This document shows positions 37,717 through 48,700 of a stretch of 64,000 nucleotides of DNA, one piece after another. The notes below the pieces were generated by a model. It saw only the letters and a program-made list of their open reading frames with translations. It searched no databases and was not told where the DNA came from. Position numbers and translations under genes: made by a program. Location: the NCBI GenBank assembly GCA_029721515.1, contig CM056561.1, positions 10,090,501 to 10,154,500 of the forward strand, read 5' to 3'. The stretch's first letter is position 1, and each line of letters opens with the position of its first letter. The DNA is from Synanceia verrucosa. Lineage: Eukaryota; Chordata; Actinopteri; Perciformes; Synanceiidae.

Positions 37717-40700
37717 GCTGTGTATATATATATACAGTCATGGAAAAAATTATTAGACCACCCTTGTTTTCTTCAATTTCTTGTTCATTCTAATATCTGG
37801 TACCACTAAACGTATAATACAATGAACACAACAAAAAATGCAGCTGGTCACATAATACTTTATGTCCTATTTGACATTCTTAAGCTTAATTGATTCCCAG
37901 GGTATATAAGAGGCCATTTCATGTCACAAGCAGCACTGCACATGCAAAGGCCTAGAGTGGTTTCCTGCTTACATTCAAGCCGTAGCACAACTCAGAAGTT
38001 GTCAGCTCTCACATAATGCCTAAAACAAAAGAATTATGTGAAGCAACAAAGGCAGCCATCTTGGCACTGCTGGAAATTGGCATGAGTGAGAGACAGGTAG
38101 CGAAAAACTGAAGATCTCCAAGACAGCCGTTCATTACAACAAAAAAAAACAAGCTGAACATGGCACTACCAAATTGCTACCTGCCCGTGGCAGGAAACGT
38201 CTTTCTACCCCACGAGATGACCGTGCACTCATCCGTTCCTGTGTCAGGAATCGTCGTCAGACCTCCAGGGACCTTAAAAATGAGTGGGCACTGTCGAGAA
38301 ATGTGACTTGCTCGGCAAGGACAGTTCGAAACCGACTTGTTGAAGCTGGTTTGAAGTCACACAGAGCACGCAAGAAGCCCTTCATCAATGAAAGGCAGAG
38401 GAAGGCCCGGTTACTCTTTGCTCGAGACCACAAGGATTGGACTGTTGATGATTGGGCTAAGGTTCTCTTCAGTGATGAATCCAATTTTGAATTGATGCCC
38501 ACTCCAGCCAACTTACTGGTTAGGAGGAAGCCTGGAGAAGCTTACAACCCAGACTGTCTTGCCCCTACAGTAAAACATGGGGGTGGATCAGTCATGATCT
38601 GGGGTTGTTTCAGTCTGAGTGGAAGGAGGGCAAATGCAATTGTGTGAAGGCCGAATGAACCAGGTCAAGTACAGGACTACCCTTGAAAACAGTCTTCTTC
38701 CATCAGCTGGAAAACTCTTTCCTGCCTCGAATGACTGGATTTTCCAACAAGACAATGCCCCTTGCCACACGGCAAGGTCAGTTAAAGCCTGGATGGAGAA
38801 CCACAACATTCGCACCATGCCTTGGCCTGCTCAATCACCAGATCTTAATCCAATTGAAAACCTGTGGAAAATCATCAAACTCAAAATGGAGAACCACAAG
38901 CCCAAAAACAAAGAAAATTTGTTTGAATTTGTCCAACAGGAATGGGCTGCTGTGACAGCAGAACAATGTCAGGAGCTGGTGGAGAGCATGCCAAGACGCA
39001 TGGCTGCAGTCATCAAAAACAATGGTTATGCAATCAAGTATTAACTCTTGTGTGTATCATGTGTTTAAAGCAAACAGAAAAGAAAACATGGAATGCTTAA
39101 AAGTAGTGTTTTTGGCGGTACAAAGCCATAGCTATTGATGTAAGAATTTAAGTAATTTTGGTTATCATCAAGAAAACCATGGAAAATGAATAATCCTTAG
39201 TTCTTAAATTAAACTCTCATGAGCTATTTTTGTTGTTATCATTATAATTGTCCAAACAAATGTACCTTTAGTTGAGCCAGGCATTAAAACTAACAAGAAA
39301 TTGAAGAAAACAAGGGTGGTCTAATAATTTTTTCCATGACTGTATATATATATATAAAATCAAAGAAATAATACTTTATTATTCATCATTGTACAACTGA
39401 TTTAGCTTTTTAATTATTTAAGTTAATTCTCTATGAACTTCATTTTTTTAGTAGTTAATACAGTCAAATGGCAGCACACCAGAAAGTCAGTGGTTAATTC
39501 AGTGATTTTCACCTGATTTTCACTTCTAGGCTGAAGTCTAGAGGTGACAGGGCCTTCATGGCAGCTGGAACAGTCTCTCCATTTCCAAGAATCTCCCAGA
39601 GCCTTTAAATCTTCCCTGAAAACTCACCTCTTCCCCCTCACATTTCATAAATGAGCACATACTAATCATAGGCTCTGTAGTTCATATTTTACTGTTTCAA
39701 TATTAGTGTTCTTACTGTGATCTATTTATTTATTTTCTTTATGTTTTATGTATCCTGTGTACAGCACTTTGATTGACTGCTGTCGTCTTAAATGTGCTCT
39801 GTAAATAAATTTGACTTGACTTTGTCCATCAGTTTAAACAGTCCCAGAGAGAGTTAAAATGCACATAAAAAGTAAAGACTGCAGGGGATGCTGCTGATTG
39901 ACATGTTCTGAGCCACATCAGTAGCAACAGAGAATCTGCACTTATGGCTTTGCTGGTGTAGAGGAGGGATTGTATTTCTCTGGGGTTCTATGGGAGTTTT
40001 TTCTGTCTGTGACTCAAACAAAATTAGTAATTTCTGCTGTAAAAATGTCACTGGAAATGAGACTGCACTGCACTGACCCTGTAACTCAAAAGAGTAAACA
40101 CTGTACAGTACACCACTTTATGCCTCACTTTAACTACTGATTTAATAATGAATAACTGAAATTCACCTTGAGATCAGGCAGATTGGGGAACAGTGGATGA
40201 GCCCCTTCATTCAGAGCTCTGGATACAGCACTCAGCAAGCGAGGTAAGTCAGATCCGAATGTCCGAAAAATGACGGCAAACTCCCGTCCTTCCTGCACCA
40301 GATCTATGAGCAGCTGGAAGAAGGAGGGGAGGATCCAGTGGTACAGCTGTCCACCCTCTCCTTTGACAGACAGCTCTCTGTCCCCCTGCAGGGAACACAG
40401 TCAGAGAGCAGTCAGTAACACATACTTGCATCTGGGATTAAGGATGATACACGCTGTAGGTTGCAACAAAAAAAGTATTAGACATCTTAGCAATTTCATA
40501 CAGCAGCTTTACCATCTGATTCACAAGCATGGTCTGAACACTGAAACACCATGAGGTTTCATCTGCACGACTGAACAGGGTCTAAACAGGTGTAAAAACT
40601 ACAGAATATTCTGTGTCATGTTTTTATGACAGAAATCACAGTGCTTAAGCTACATCAGAAATTCAACAAGTATACTAAATATCAGTTATAACTGTTTGTT

Positions 40701-41679
40701 GTGTTTATCTTGTCTCACAGAAAACACTAAAAACCCACTAGACCAGCTTGATGAAGCAAACTGTTGAAACTGATGAAAGATCAGTTAACACAGGAGAGGC
40801 GAAGAAAGAAAAGTGAAGCATAATGAGTATTAGGTTTGTACATCTGTTAGAAGTTATTTATGGTGCAGTTAGTTCTTGTGAGGTGCCGTTGTTTATCATT
40901 TTTGCATTGTATGCCATGTAAACAAGATTGTCTTTTGCTGCTTGCCTTGGTGCCCTCGGGCCAGCGGAGCAGATCCAGATGCTCATCCAGAATCTTACGG
41001 AAACGACGACCTGCAGAGGAGGTGAAACCTGGAGTCCGTCCAAAATGAGAGTAGTAACTAACAGCATCATGGCATGGTGGGAGCAGGGAGGGTGAGTCAC
41101 TCAGCCATTCCCACTTTCCTGCAGAGAGACAACAAGGTTTAGTGACACAATTTTCTGGACAACCTTAATAAGGTATTATCACTTTATGTACAAAGGAACT
41201 AACTAAATGTATATTATTGTTGGAAGAGAAAACATTTGAATATGCTCAAGAAAAAAAATCCTCAATGACTATGAGTGTCTCTATTGTACTTTGCCAAACC
41301 TCACTTCAAAAAAAGGCTAATTGTGAATTTAACACAACGGGAACAATACCTTCGCTGACTGGGCACAGTCTGCATTTGTGCTTGAAACAGGAACCAGTTT
41401 ACCTTGTTTGCTCATCTTTCCCCAGGTGACAGTCGTGAGAAAATACTCCAAAGAAGCGACTGTTCCTTGAGCCATGACTGTGTCCGACACCAGTATGGTG
41501 CTGTTAAGATCCAAATGCAGGACTAACTTTCTCCTCTGGTGGTGATTTGAGGACCATAGCTCTCTGGGGACTGTCACCGCGGGGACACCTGTCCCACATT
41601 CAGACTCAGGGACATTTCTGCTCTTTGTTTCGTCGTGGTCTTCAGCTTCGCGTCTACTGTTCTCGCTGAGCTCCGCCAT
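35228..41679 (-). CDS. HAD-superfamily-like protein, six exons, 379 residues
   Basis: Exons on the minus strand, 5' to 3': 41679-41403, 41118-40946, 40385-40167, 36818-36658, 36509-36377 and 35404-35228. All join in frame to give 1140 bases. The ATG at 41679 (CTCATGGCGG) is the first in frame. HAD fold signatures appear in order: LVLHLDLNSTILVSD at residues 52-66 (motif I, Asp57 and Thr61), FAVIFRTFG with Thr192 (motif II), GGKPFW with Lys289 (motif III) and HIFIDDNIR with Asp306-Asp307 (motif IV). Motif I normally reads DxDxT, but here the second Asp is Asn59, so classic phosphatase activity is uncertain. Intron 2 has a GC-AG border. The start of exon 4 could be six bases later. Intron 3 contains Tc1 copy 2 and a LINE end. 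No signal peptide or membrane segment is seen. I recognise it as a conserved, unnamed animal family; its substrate is unknown. Confidence 0.88.
37668..37713. repeat. TA microsatellite beside Tc1 copy 2
   Basis: About 22 TA units, followed after a short gap by TGTATATATATATA up to the transposon border at 37734. More TA units follow the other border at 39343. Confidence 0.95.
37735..39342 (+). mobile_element. Tc1-like DNA transposon, copy 2
   Basis: The element is 1608 bp with inverted terminal repeats of about 51 bases (CAGTCATGGAAAAAATTATT) and TA at both borders (37733-37734 and 39343-39344). It keeps the whole transposase region that copy 1 has lost, plus both untranslated flanks. It lies in intron 3 of the HAD-like gene, antisense to it, within a run of TA repeats. 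Close similarity to copy 1 indicates a recently active family. Confidence 0.96.
38016..39044 (+). pseudogene. Tc1-family transposase with two frameshifts
   Basis: The reading frame starts MPKTKELCEATKAAIL at 38016 and ends with a stop at 39042-39044, the length expected for a Tc1 transposase of about 340 residues. A base is missing in the A-run at about 38103-38107 (five A, six in copy 1), and a base is extra near 38624 compared with copy 1. The catalytic set is otherwise present: Asp in FSDESNF, Asp in QQDNAPCHTA and Glu in NPIENLW, spaced as in the DD34E class. The two frameshifts stop production of an intact enzyme from this copy. Confidence 0.93.
39530..39830 (+). mobile_element. 3' end of a CR1/L2-type LINE
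   Basis: The translation contains RGDRAF, then in another frame AWNSL, then RAFKSSLKTHLFPLT. This RGDRAF, WNSLP, FKSxLKTHLF order is the usual end of the second open frame of fish CR1/L2/Rex-group LINEs. It is followed by an untranslated tail ending in AAATGTGCTCTGTAAATAAA. Only the last 300 bases are present, as expected for 5' truncation, and the coding part is frameshifted. Confidence 0.7.
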
Positions 41680-42820
41680 GAGTGTGACATAAACGACGAC
41701 AGATATTAACAAGGAAAACACGCTACCTAACCGCCTCAGCTCAGCGTTGTCATGGACTTTTTACACCGGTACTTCGTCCATCCATGCTATCGCCTTCTTC
41801 TTCTGCTGGAGATCAATGGTTGTAAACTACCAGACAGAAGAAAGAGCGCCATCTTCTGGTTCTATGAAGGAGTTACAGTTTAGAGTGACTTTGGTAGCAT
41901 CCGGGACTCGAACTGAGGTGACCTGGTGTCAACAGTCACATGTGGATCAGGGGTGCGTTTCAAAGATATAAAATATAGACGTCTAACCTCTATTGTATGA
42001 CACTCTGGAAAAGGGATGGAATTAATTAAAGCCCACATTTACTTTTGTATTGTCTATTTAAGATTGTATAAAACAGAATTATTAAAGCATAAAATTGCAC
42101 GTGCAATGTGATTTCTTAATGAATTCACTTTGGCAGGTTCTCTCCTAAATATACAGAGAGGACAGTGTCAGCTCAGGGTCTCCCAGTGACATGAGGAGAC
42201 ATAAACAGTGACCTTTCCTCTTTCAACCTTCCTTGATCCATGGGGATCATAGAACAGGTGCCCTAGCTTTAACAAAGCAGCCTGCCAGTCTTTTTATTAT
42301 TTACTTTTAGATCTAATGATTGAAATAGGAGCTATTCAAGTGTTCCTACTGAGAAGTTGATTTACTTATAAAAAAAAAAAAGTCACATAAGCCTTATAAT
42401 TTTGCCACTATTCTAAATTTACTACAAAGCTATGGAAGCCTAATGAGAAGTGGATGCAGCATTGGAGGTGGACTCCTGTTTACTCCTATGAAAGCCGGTC
42501 AGTGACACATGAAGCAGTGAAAACTTGACTTCTGAATACAAAACTACATTGATCATACAGCGATCTTCTGCAGTCACTGGCCCTCCCATCAGGGCAGGGC
42601 AGGGCTACTTAGTCAGGCATGTCATTTGTAGCCTGCAACCATGCCGCAAGCAGCGCTACCTGGAGCCCAGCAGTTGACTATTGTTAACTTTCCAACTAAA
42701 CTCCTCTTCATGTCCTTCAAAGGACCATGACAAAAAGAGCAAAGCTATGTCTTGTTATATACCTAAGCTATGAGAACAAAAAACAAAACAGAATAGAACA
42801 ATATCAATAACAAAACCAGA
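41680..42820. other. Spacer between usp19 and the HAD-like gene
   Basis: This holds the presumed promoter of the HAD-like gene just right of 41679, followed by AT-rich sequence up to the likely usp19 transcript end. No TATA box, exon or clear repeat was identified. Confidence 0.5.
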
Positions 42821-42839
42821 ACTGTGAGCTCAAAATTGT

Positions 42840-42845
42840 TTTATT
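42840..42845 (-). terminator. Candidate polyadenylation signal of the usp19 EEVD transcript
   Basis: AATAAA on the minus strand, about 1.0 kb after the stop codon at 43855-43857, inside an AT-rich stretch. It would end the cytosolic-isoform transcript about 1.1 kb before the HAD-like gene starts. Confidence 0.4.
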
Positions 42846-43854
42846 ATTATATTAACCATTTATATGTATCCACAGCAGCATTCTCAACGATCCCCACTTT
42901 ATATACGCGTCTATTACAAAGGAGAGGAGGAGTGAGACTGGACAACTCACGCAAAACTGAATAAATGAAATAAAGATGTCTGGAAGGGTTGTTTAACAGG
43001 GGTTGGGGTTACAAGCCTGTAGCAACATGCAATCATGCACATTTCAGTTTACACTGAAGCCTTTGACAATTGCATCCACAGGATCGAATATCTAAACCAG
43101 TACAAAACAATAAGAAGAATACGCTACAGCAACAAATGCCAAATGAAGTTTATAAAGCGACAAAAGACAGAAGCGTGTGCCCTCTGTATTTTAAAAAAAG
43201 CAGCAGGTCAGCACCCGTCTCACGTTGTTGTTGTCTTTACATAAGATGCTACAATTCCAAGTTTCAGAATACCCTGCCACGAACAGCCAGGCGATGTCTC
43301 GACAAAAAAAAAAAAACAGTACGCACATTACAACAATCTGTACTCCAGCTCCTTAGTTGTACCCTAATAATGGACTGGCTTCAGCCAGGGATTAACAGGT
43401 GTGGTCAAAGTTAGCAGTGAGGCTTTTAGCTTGAAACCGGACCACAAGGTGCATTGTTGGTTGGTGGCCTGGCAGGAGCTCCACTCTTCTGTTTGGTGGT
43501 TGACGATGAATCCCTGTGGCAGCAGTTTATACTGAGCGGAGATTACAGAAGTGTGTTATCTTCTGAGTTTGTGTGTCCCTATGTACACCCACATATGGAT
43601 AGAAGTAGCTTATTCAGTGTTTATCAATAGTGAAGTAAATCAATGTGTTGTATCAATGATGTGTGTTAAATTAATACACTTCTGTGAGTGCATCTGAAGG
43701 TCTTTCTCAAGTGAGTGCAGTGGAATCGCCAAAGACTACCTCCAGATCTTCCATCATTGCACCGCTGTGTTGAATCCGTTTCAGCTGAAGCCTCTTCTTA
43801 AAGAGCACCGATGTGTCTTCAACTTCCCTGGATTCCCTCCAGTCCTCTCCATGA

Positions 43855-43995
43855 CTAGTCCACCTCCTCCATGTTGCTGTAGGATGGCGCCTCGCACTCT
43901 CCTGAGTGGGCGAAGAGGTCAGAGGGAACCTCTGGGGTCAACGTAGGTGGTCCTTCAGAGTCCAGGTCTGTCCCAAATAGTGACTGGCTAGAGGC
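43855..43995 (-). CDS. usp19: usp19 alternative last exon, cytosolic MEEVD form
   Basis: After a CAG acceptor at 43996-43998 the exon encodes ASSQSLFGTDLDSEG, then PSYSNMEEVD and a TAG stop at 43855-43857 (46 residues). It starts in phase 0, as the membrane exon does, so exon 49808-49633 can join either. A C-terminal EEVD is the known ligand of TPR co-chaperone domains and is shared with cytosolic Hsp70 and Hsp90; mammalian USP19 has such an isoform. The exon lies 3.8 kb downstream of the membrane exon. Confidence 0.93.
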   Translation of the reverse strand, partial: ASSQSLFGTDLDSEGPPTLTPEVPSDLFAHSGECEAPSYSNMEEVD

Positions 43996-45716
43996 CTGTA
44001 AAATAAACCAGTGTTAACGGTGAATGTCGCTTCTTCAGTTATCTGGGAGAGTTTGTCTGTTTGGAGGAAATGGTGAGGATGGAAATAACATGCATACTGA
44101 CCATTAACAGCTGAATAACATCATATAGTTTTATTTCCAAAAGGAGTACAATAACTAGAGATATACATACATCAGACAGCAGCATTTACATGGAGGTATC
44201 TAGATGAATTATTGCAGCTGAATTAAAATAGGTTAAGAATTTATTTTAAATACAGTACTCTCATTAATCAACTATTCATAATTTTAAGTATATTACAGAT
44301 TGAGACTTTAAATTGTATTTTCATACCAGACTCACACATGACAGTTTCATCCATCAGTCCATTTCAAGTCAGCCAACAGAATTTAAAGGTTTGAAACAGT
44401 GCAACTTGTGCCAACAACCCCTTTGGGTTGAACATCAACTACTGCTGTTTGATGGGTACCAGCAGGGTTCACACAGTTCACTAAGCAAGATATGATGAGC
44501 TCAGGCTTTAAACTTTGCATATATTTGAGTCAGGTGTACACAGTGAAGGAGCATTTAAGGCAAAAATGGGCCACTCTACACTGCCTGGATACCAGAGGGA
44601 CTTCCCTGAGACAAGCACACACTCACCATCACTAGAGCAGCAAAGTGAAGCTCTATGGACAGAGCTCAACCTTGAAGCCATTGGATGTAATTAATAGTGA
44701 TTTTTTTTCGGAGCTGTTGTGAATGTGTGTGAAGGACAGTGAGCTGGTGGAGCAGATGAGTTAGTTTAGCTCTGATGATAACTTTTTAGTGGAAGTTGCA
44801 GTTTCTGCAGCTCCTCAAAACAACAAATGGTTTGCATGTTTCCAGGTGAGTGAGTGGAGTGTTAATGCCAGAGAGAGTGATGCCATGGACTTGTCAGGAA
44901 GGAAAAGGGATTGGTTTGTCTCGTCTGGGCACAGGAAAAGACCCCCTCCATGCATAGATATAAATAGCTCATTCTCAGCTAATGAAAACATGTTAATATC
45001 ATATTTACATCCCCCGATTGTTACACAGTGGCCCTTTAAAAATGAATAAATAACAGAGTAAAATAAACTGTAATGTTTTAGAGCTCCAAACTCGTGACAG
45101 AGTAAGATCGAAAAACATTTACATTCAGAGATGGACGGTAATTCCTTAGTCAATAATTGCACACTCCTCGTGTGGCTGTGTCACTAAATGTATCATCTAG
45201 AGCAACAAGTTGTTAACTATATTATATATTCATCCTGAGAATTTTAAATCCTCACCTGGCTATGGCTTCAAAATGTGACATAAAAAGCAACTAAAACAGA
45301 CTTTGACAGGCATTTTGGTTGAAAAAAAAAATACTGTGAAATGCAGCACATATTGCTGTAAAGGAGTAAAACATCATGGTATCTGGAGGCAAAAACTCAT
45401 CTTAAGACCCAGGAATCAATTTAAGGACATTACAAAAAGGAAAAAAAAATTGGTCACACAAAATAACAGCATTGCCTTTGCTTGAAGTGTCTCTTCTCAC
45501 ATACTCCATCCATCTTTCTTGTATTAATGCTGTGATCTCATTCTTTCCAGAGTGTAGTGCAATAAAAACAACAGAAGGCCTTCAATGTTGGCTGCATCTC
45601 TAGCTCCAGAGCAAGTTTCTGTCTGGACTACAATTCTGTCATTTCTCAGTTTGTGCGTAACATGTTATAAATACATCACTGTAAAACTGTACAGTTTCTT
45701 TGGGAATAAAGGCTTA

Positions 45717-45773
<57 letters not shown>

Positions 45774-48700
45774 TGAAGATCATTAAATACTACAATAGGT
45801 GATTAAAGAGAAAGTTTGTGGATATCATAGCAGGGTTGTAGGAGGTACTTAGTCATAGTTTTCCTTTCTTTTAGGTGTCTTAATACATTCGCTACCCTGG
45901 TCCGTAGTACTACATTGCTTAACTTCTGTTTGTACAGCTACTGTAGTGATACACTGAATATGGAAAACTACTTCATATCCCACTGAGACACTGTGAGGAA
46001 GTCAGCAGGTTGTCATCTGACAATGGTGAAAAGCACACATACACAGTCCTGATTAGCTTACAGTCTGGTGTGCTGGTCTCATCATCATTAGTCAGCTGCA
46101 GCTTTAATTATGACGTCTCCTTTTGATGGCTGGGATATATTAGCTAGATTGAACCGTTTAAAGATTGATACGAACTTCAAGTGTGGTAGTGATGAATAGA
46201 GTCATTCTACTGACGATCAAAGGGTAACACACCTCTCTCGTCTTTGTGCATGCACTTAATAGCTCTGGCGTGCAGCGCTATTTTGTTAGCATTTAGCCTT
46301 GCCCAGTACTTTCCTTGGGATCCAAACAGAGGTGAAGTTAGAAGCGACTAAGCACTTCAAGGTTTTTCCCATTTAAATAAGGTTACGTGAGTCATTATAT
46401 GACCCAAGTATGGTTGCACAAAATAAAACGTGGCGATTTTCTAAGCCGATAAAAAGGATGGACTATAATGTATGGCAGAATTACACACTTGAAACACTTG
46501 GGAACACTTGGGAACACTTGGGGACACTTGGGGACACTTGGGGACACTTTGACGTTGGCGCAGTAATATCATCACTCCTGAAAAAGCCTCCACCCTCCGC
46601 CCTTTCACTTCTGTCAACAGAGCTAACGTGACTTTTTAGGTCTACCCCTGCTTCTAGCAAGCTGCAAGAAATAATTTGCAATGGTGGACTTTGTAAACGA
46701 TGACGACTGGTTTGTAGCACACCCAGAGCCATATCTGTTTGAACCCGAGTACACGGAGGAGGAACTAGCTGTTATGGACCGTGAGAGGGAAGAAAGATAT
46801 GAAGTACAGCAGACCGAAGCCGGCGAGAAAACACAGGCAAACGGTGTGACTGTTGTGAACAAATGCCAACTGAAATTGAGAGTCTGTGCTGTTCAGAATG
46901 GGACCAAGTGTTACCATCGATGGTGGGACTCAAATTGCCTGTGTTGCGGCAACCAACATGTTTGCAGCCATGATTCATCCGGCAGTTGTGGACTTTTTCT
47001 TTTGAAGTGACAAAGTCAATTGGAGGAAGCGACCCACACCGAGTGGACCTGATGACCAGCAATCTTCAGAGTAAGTACTAACTGAAACCATCGAAGTATG
47101 CCTGTGTTATCCTGTTTTCCACCGTTTGTGGTAAGTTTCAAATCAAATCTGTGAAACATGACTATATACCTTCTGCTTGTTACCACAACCCTGTACGATG
47201 CACATTATAACCATGATTTTTCACTAGCTATCTTACTACAACCTAATGCCTCATCAACTCTCCTCAAACTACTACTGGTAGTGCAGGCGTGCAGGTCACA
47301 TTAGGGGGACAGTGGAGGACTCTTCAGGATTGATGATATTACTGAGCCGATGTCAAAGTGCTCCCAAGTGTAATTCCGCCATACGTTAAAGTTCTCCTTT
47401 TTATCCGCTTAGAAAATCGCCACATTTTATTTTGTGCAACCATACCTGGGTCATGTAACTACCTATGTAGCCTTATTTAAATAGGGAAAATGTGGAAGTG
47501 CTTGGTCGCTTCTAACTTCACCTCTGTTTGGATCCCAAGGAAAGTACTGGGCTAGGCTAAATGCTAACAAAATAGCACTGCGTGCCACAGCTATTGAATG
47601 CACGCACAAAGACGAGAGGTATGTATCAACTCGTATGAGATCAGGGAAGAACATATTTCAGTATGGAAACACGGTGGCATATTCCTTTAAAGGACTGGTT
47701 AAGCTTGAAAACCTCGCTAACCTCTGTTTATCTGTTTGAGGGCTCGTGTCAAAGCCACAGCAAGTCACTACTCAGGTCCAGTTGGATTTGTAAAGAAGAG
47801 GGTAGATCAAATTGACCAATAGAGCAATCATGGCTGCCAGGGTTCCCAGAACAAAATAGCGCACACAGTCATCATCGGGACAGTCTGTCATCTTCTGCCG
47901 GTAGTGCCTTCGCACCGACCCTTCAGTTCTGCCTTCGTCTTGCTCATCATCTCGGTTCCTTGGCATTTGACGCCTCCGCAGCGCAGAGCGGAACAGTCCA
48001 CGAGGGCCTTCGTCAAGCCCCTCCTCTTCTTCCTCCAGTTCCCGCCATATTAGAGAGGCCTGCGATTGGCGGAAACCGGTGTCAGCTTCTGGGAAAAGGC
48101 GTTGTCTAACAAATACTATGATTACATTTAGAAACATTAAGCCGGTCTAAGCCAGTTTCACATCAACAGTGATTTGTATCAAACTAATGACGTGTCTTCC
48201 CTGTGGATTTGATGAGAAACTGGAACAGCTTGGGGACTTTTTTCACAAATCGGATGGTTGTTGAGTGTGGACATTATTTACATGATTTAAAGGTAAACAC
48301 AAAATGAAAAGCACAGGAACATCTTAACTGTTAACCGTAAGCCTTTTCCTGACATATTCCATAGTCACATTTTGCCCATACACAGTACAGCACTTATCAA
48401 CATGGTATATAACAGAAAATAAATGTTACGTCTTATGTTGACCACCATAAATACACTTATTGCAAAACTGATATACAAATTAAAAGGCAGACATTTGCCC
48501 TTTGGATTTGTGGTGAGGTTGCAGATTGCAACCAGCTGAACACCCTCCACTTTACGCCTCCCTCTCTAAGCACTTTAAAATAACATCACTCCATAGGAAA
48601 ACATACAGTGTCATGTCATTATCAACATTCCACCTGACAATTCATGTGATAAAAACAAAGTGTATGAACATACCACATCATTTGTTTACTTTATGTGGTG

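Larger units (their letters stand above)
46227..47692. mobile_element. DNA transposon with about 300-bp inverted repeats, in the usp19 3' region
   Basis: The left repeat (about 46227-46583) and right repeat (about 47333-47624) are inverted copies with many long matches, for example TTGTTAGCATTTAGCC and CCTTGGGATCCAAACAGAGG. The right side continues about 70 bases further, to a CCTTTAAAGG-like end at about 47692 that I recall as the usual terminus of this fish family; the left end lacks it. Between the arms is a 109-residue open frame. No transposase is visible, so the element is non-autonomous. It lies about 80 bases after the usp19 membrane-form stop codon. Confidence 0.85.

Noticed and set aside
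41680..41721. Longer start for the HAD-like protein giving a hydrophobic leader
   Set aside because: The extension begins with GTG rather than ATG; the ATG at 41679 has a good context and is the first usable start.
46491..46550. CRISPR-like direct repeats
   Set aside because: The units are 10 bases, contiguous and without spacers, and the genome is eukaryotic.
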